7,426 bases of DNA from UBA6181 sp016934015 (GTDB lineage Bacteria; Bacillota_I; Bacilli_A; Acholeplasmatales; Acholeplasmataceae), in contig JAZHDG010000013.1 of NCBI GenBank assembly GCA_036584525.1, positions 1 to 7,426 of the forward strand, given 5' to 3'. Position 1 is the first letter of the stretch. Each line of letters begins with the position of its first letter. This document shows positions 5,625 to 7,426 of this stretch, one piece after another. The position numbers and the translations under genes are program-made. A model generated the notes under the pieces. It saw only the letters and a program-made list of their open reading frames with translations. It had not been told where the DNA came from and searched no databases.

Positions 5625-6412
5625 ATTATTTAAGTTTCTTAATTGTTTTACTTGCACTCATCATTTTCTTTGTCACATTTTTCTTAATTGCACAAAAGAA
5701 AAAAAATAATGGAATAGCTGACGTTGCGTGGGGTTTAGGATTTGTTGTTGTCGCTTTCGTCTCTCTCATTTATAACCAAAACTACAACATTGTTTCATTG
5801 ACCATTACATTATTTGTTTCACTTTGGGGTTTTAGACTCTTCTATCATTTAACAAAAAGAAATTGGAATGCCAAAGAAGATTATCGATATGTTGATATGC
5901 GTAAAAAATGGGGAAATCATCAAGTTTTAAATGCGTTTTTCAGAGTTTTTATGTCACAAATGCTCTTATTGTTTGTCATCTCATTACCCATTCAACTATC
6001 TAGCATGTACACTGTAGGTATTAATTCCACTTTAGGATGGTTCGTTTATGGATTTGGTGTCTTGTTGTGGGTTTTTGGGTATTACTTTGAAGTCGTTGGT
6101 GATGCACAACTTAAAAAATTCATTAAAAATCCAGAAAACAAAGGTAAAATCATGCAATCTGGATTATGGAAATACACGCGTCACCCAAATTATTTTGGAG
6201 AAGCTACGATGTGGTGGGGTATATGGATCATTTCCATGGCATCACTTATCAGTTGGAATCTCTTAGGGTTTATTGGACCCATGATTATTACGCATCTCTT
6301 ATTATTCGTATCTGGAGTACCACTACTTGAACGAAAATATAAAGATAATGTTGAATTCCAAGAGTATGCTAAAAAAACATCTGTTTTCTTCCCACTTCCA
6401 CCAAAAAAATAG
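5621..6412 (+). CDS. DUF1295 family membrane protein (steroid 5-alpha-reductase / ICMT-like fold)
   Basis: A 263-residue polytopic membrane protein with about six hydrophobic segments (starting near 4, 40, 58, 108, 138 and 196, with another near 212-230). Family motifs are strong: ADVAWGLGF (33-41), EDYRYVDMRKKWG (86-98), FEVVGDAQLKKF (156-167), the hallmark GLWKYTRHPNYFGE (181-194), SGVPLLERKY (231-240) and the terminal TSVFFPLPP. The RHPNYFGE region is shared with isoprenylcysteine methyltransferases and sterol reductases, where it contributes to cofactor binding. The substrate of bacterial DUF1295 proteins is not known; a lipid is likely. The start overlaps the preceding stop by four bases (ATGA), with AAGGAGA (5608-5614) six bases upstream, so the two proteins are translationally coupled. 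A strong terminator follows. Confidence 0.93.
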   Translation: MNYLSFLIVLLALIIFFVTFFLIAQKKKNNGIADVAWGLGFVVVAFVSLIYNQNYNIVSLTITLFVSLWGFRLFYHLTKRNWNAKEDYRYVDMRKKWGNHQVLNAFFRVFMSQMLLLFVISLPIQLSSMYTVGINSTLGWFVYGFGVLLWVFGYYFEVVGDAQLKKFIKNPENKGKIMQSGLWKYTRHPNYFGEATMWWGIWIISMASLISWNLLGFIGPMIITHLLLFVSGVPLLERKYKDNVEFQEYAKKTSVFFPLPPKK

Positions 6413-6446
6413 TATTATAATAAAATATATTGATTTAGAATTAAAC

Positions 6447-6482
6447 AAAAAGACTAGAATTATGATGATCTAGTCTTTTTTT
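6447..6482 (+). terminator. Strong intrinsic terminator, probably bidirectional
   Basis: A perfect 12-bp stem, AAAAAGACTAGA (6447-6458) with TCTAGTCTTTTT (6469-6480), closes a ten-base loop and runs into a seven-T tract. It ends the rightward three-gene operon about 35 bases after DUF1295. Because the left arm begins with five A, the minus-strand transcript also has a hairpin plus T-run, so it probably serves the convergent gene ending at 6504 as well. Confidence 0.92.
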
Positions 6483-6503
6483 ATAGATTTTATTCTTATC
6501 TTA

Positions 6504-6872
6504 TTATCTCCAAAATTTCGTATGCTCTTTTTTGCTCTCAATGTTGAAATCAATTATTTTTTTCAATAAGTTATAATCAACAGTATCTTTCCATTTAATT
6601 CTAAATAGCATTGTACTCGTTTCATAACCTGAAGCTTCGATATCTTTAAGAAATTTATCAATGGCTACTTTCTCAGGTGCAATAGCAATATGTTTCTTTG
6701 ACACACTAAAAGCGATAATGAATGTGTCATGATCGGTGAACATGGGTTGATTCCAAGCAATACGTTCCTTTAGATTTGGATAAGTAATTTTTATCCAATC
6801 CAAAATTTCTTTCAGTTTCATTTGATGTTCAACAAGATCAATAGTATTTAGAAAATCTTCAAATGTTTTCAT
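6504..6872 (-). CDS. DUF1801 (YdhG-like) domain protein, sometimes named iron chaperone
   Basis: A 122-residue soluble protein of the DUF1801/YdhG family, which adopts a small alpha/beta fold; some Bacillus members have been described as frataxin-like iron chaperones. Evidence is the near-usual length, the segment ERIAWNQPMF (36-45) followed by HDTFIIAFSVSKKHIAIAPE (48-67), the MLFRIKW strand (88-94) and a terminal basic helix ending KFWR. The start ATG at 6870-6872 has AGGAGGA (6880-6886) seven bases upstream. I see no clear promoter. It stands alone, convergent with the lipid operon and sharing its terminator, and separated from trpB by about 240 bp. Family membership is firm; an iron role is only a possibility, as no typical metal-binding cluster is visible. 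Confidence 0.88.
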   Translation of the reverse strand: MKTFEDFLNTIDLVEHQMKLKEILDWIKITYPNLKERIAWNQPMFTDHDTFIIAFSVSKKHIAIAPEKVAIDKFLKDIEASGYETSTMLFRIKWKDTVDYNLLKKIIDFNIESKKEHTKFWR

Positions 6873-7111
6873 CTATTACTCCTCCTAAAATCCATTAAAT
6901 GTCAATCGATTTCATACATTAATTTTCTAGTGATAGAACAATCAATATTCTTCAACGAGTATGATCATGGAAAAAGTTCAACTAAAGAACGCATCATCAA
7001 TGGAAATTGTTGTTTATTTATAAAATTCATGTATCTCTAAATCTAATTCTATTATATGATACCGTGTAAAAATTTCCATTAAAAACACAATCTAATTAAA
7101 TAACCGATTTA
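6873..7111. other. Gene-free spacer between trpB and the DUF1801 gene
   Basis: About 240 bp of AT-rich sequence with no credible gene. It holds the DUF1801 ribosome site (6880-6886) and one inverted repeat (6999-7080). A minus-strand mini-ORF begins at an ATG near 7030 and stops after about 20 codons (it includes FPLMMRSLVELFP). It has no good ribosome site and is not called. No trpA remnant was recognised, and no clear GC-rich terminator follows trpB. Confidence 0.6.
6999..7080. repeat. 10-bp perfect inverted repeat, arms 62 bp apart
   Basis: AATGGAAATT (6999-7008) and AATTTCCATT (7071-7080) are exact reverse complements, and the match does not extend in either direction. The enclosed 62 bp is AT-rich and non-coding. 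It could be the edges of a small degenerate element or a long-loop structure, but a chance match in AT-rich DNA is quite possible. Confidence 0.3.
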
Positions 7112-7426
7112 TTATTTTGATTGAATATAGGATTCTATAGCTTCAACATCTTTATCTCCACGACCACTTAAGTTGACAATAATAATTTTATCTTGACTTA
7201 AAGTTGGAGCTAATTTCATTACATACGCAATGGCATGGCTTGATTCAATTGCTGGTATAATACCCTCAATTTTTGATAACTCAAGAAATGCGTCCACAGC
7301 TTCTTGATCAGTCACTGAAACATATTCGGCACGATTCAACGATTGTAAATAAGCGTGTTCAGGTCCTACACCAGGATAATCTAGACCTGCAGAAATTGAA
7401 TAAACAGGTGCTATTTTACCTTGATC
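7112..7426 (-). CDS. trpB: Tryptophan synthase beta chain, C-terminal 104 residues (5' end outside window)
   Basis: PLP enzyme that condenses indole with serine to make tryptophan, normally in an alpha2-beta2 complex with TrpA. My minus-strand translation gives GLDYPGVGPEHAYL, then RAEYVSVTD, EGIIPAIESSHA and VNLSGRGDKD before the stop. These align closely with the TrpB C-terminus. The glutamate of PAIES corresponds to Salmonella Glu350, and the serine of NLSGRGDKD to Ser377, which contacts the PLP ring nitrogen. The catalytic PLP lysine lies in the missing part. It looks like the standard TrpB1 type rather than TrpB2. An internal ATG at 7337-7339 is not the start, since the homologous reading frame continues to the window edge. 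No trpA follows: the next gene downstream is an unrelated DUF1801 gene after a 240-bp spacer. Confidence 0.96.
   Translation of the reverse strand, partial: DQGKIAPVYSISAGLDYPGVGPEHAYLQSLNRAEYVSVTDQEAVDAFLELSKIEGIIPAIESSHAIAYVMKLAPTLSQDKIIIVNLSGRGDKDVEAIESYIQSK

Noticed and set aside
6048..6266. 72-codon plus-strand ORF within DUF1295
   Set aside because: Out-of-frame shadow of the RHPNYFGE region.
1..7426. CRISPR array, tRNA, rRNA, insertion sequence or phage gene
   Set aside because: No regular repeat-spacer pattern, cloverleaf, rRNA segment, transposase or integrase was seen on either strand.

Overview
The window is AT-rich and densely coded, with strong Shine-Dalgarno sites and classical TTGACA/TATAAT or extended -10 promoters. 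This suggests a low-GC Firmicute/Tenericute-type bacterium. Tryptophan is encoded by TGG throughout the recognised proteins, and TGA ends one of them (FakA/DegV fusion), so the standard bacterial code is in use. That argues against code-4 mycoplasmas. An Acholeplasma-like or related free-living mollicute/erysipelotrich lineage would fit, but this assignment is inference.

Left part (1-3290, all minus strand). Read in the direction of transcription, it holds lplA (lipoate-protein ligase), a 205-residue orphan protein, the pair yceD-rpmF (DUF177 protein and ribosomal protein L32) and the 5' part of rsmH (16S rRNA m4C1402 methyltransferase). yceD-rpmF has its own consensus promoter and a clear hairpin terminator. 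rsmH then starts from its own consensus promoter. The order yceD/ylbN-rpmF-rsmH matches the entry to the division/cell-wall (dcw) cluster in Bacillus relatives, but mraZ, usually just before rsmH, is not there. L32 has lost three of its four zinc-ribbon cysteines.

Middle part (3291-6412). A 159-bp divergent intergenic region carries two extended -10 promoters, one for lplA and one for a rightward operon, with a near-consensus cre/CcpA-like palindrome between them. The operon has three tightly packed genes: a small DUF2177 membrane protein, a 587-residue fusion of a FakA-like fatty-acid-kinase front half (DhaL/DAK2 plus middle domain) to a complete FakB/DegV fatty-acid-binding domain, and a DUF1295 membrane protein related to steroid 5-alpha-reductases and isoprenylcysteine methyltransferases. 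The last two overlap by ATGA. The likely theme is activation of free fatty acids as acyl-phosphate and processing of membrane lipids. This is the most interesting part of the window.

Right part (6413-7426). A strong, probably bidirectional, terminator separates the operon from a convergent DUF1801 (YdhG-like) gene. A gene-free stretch of about 240 bp follows, and then the 3' end of trpB on the minus strand, with no trpA downstream of it.
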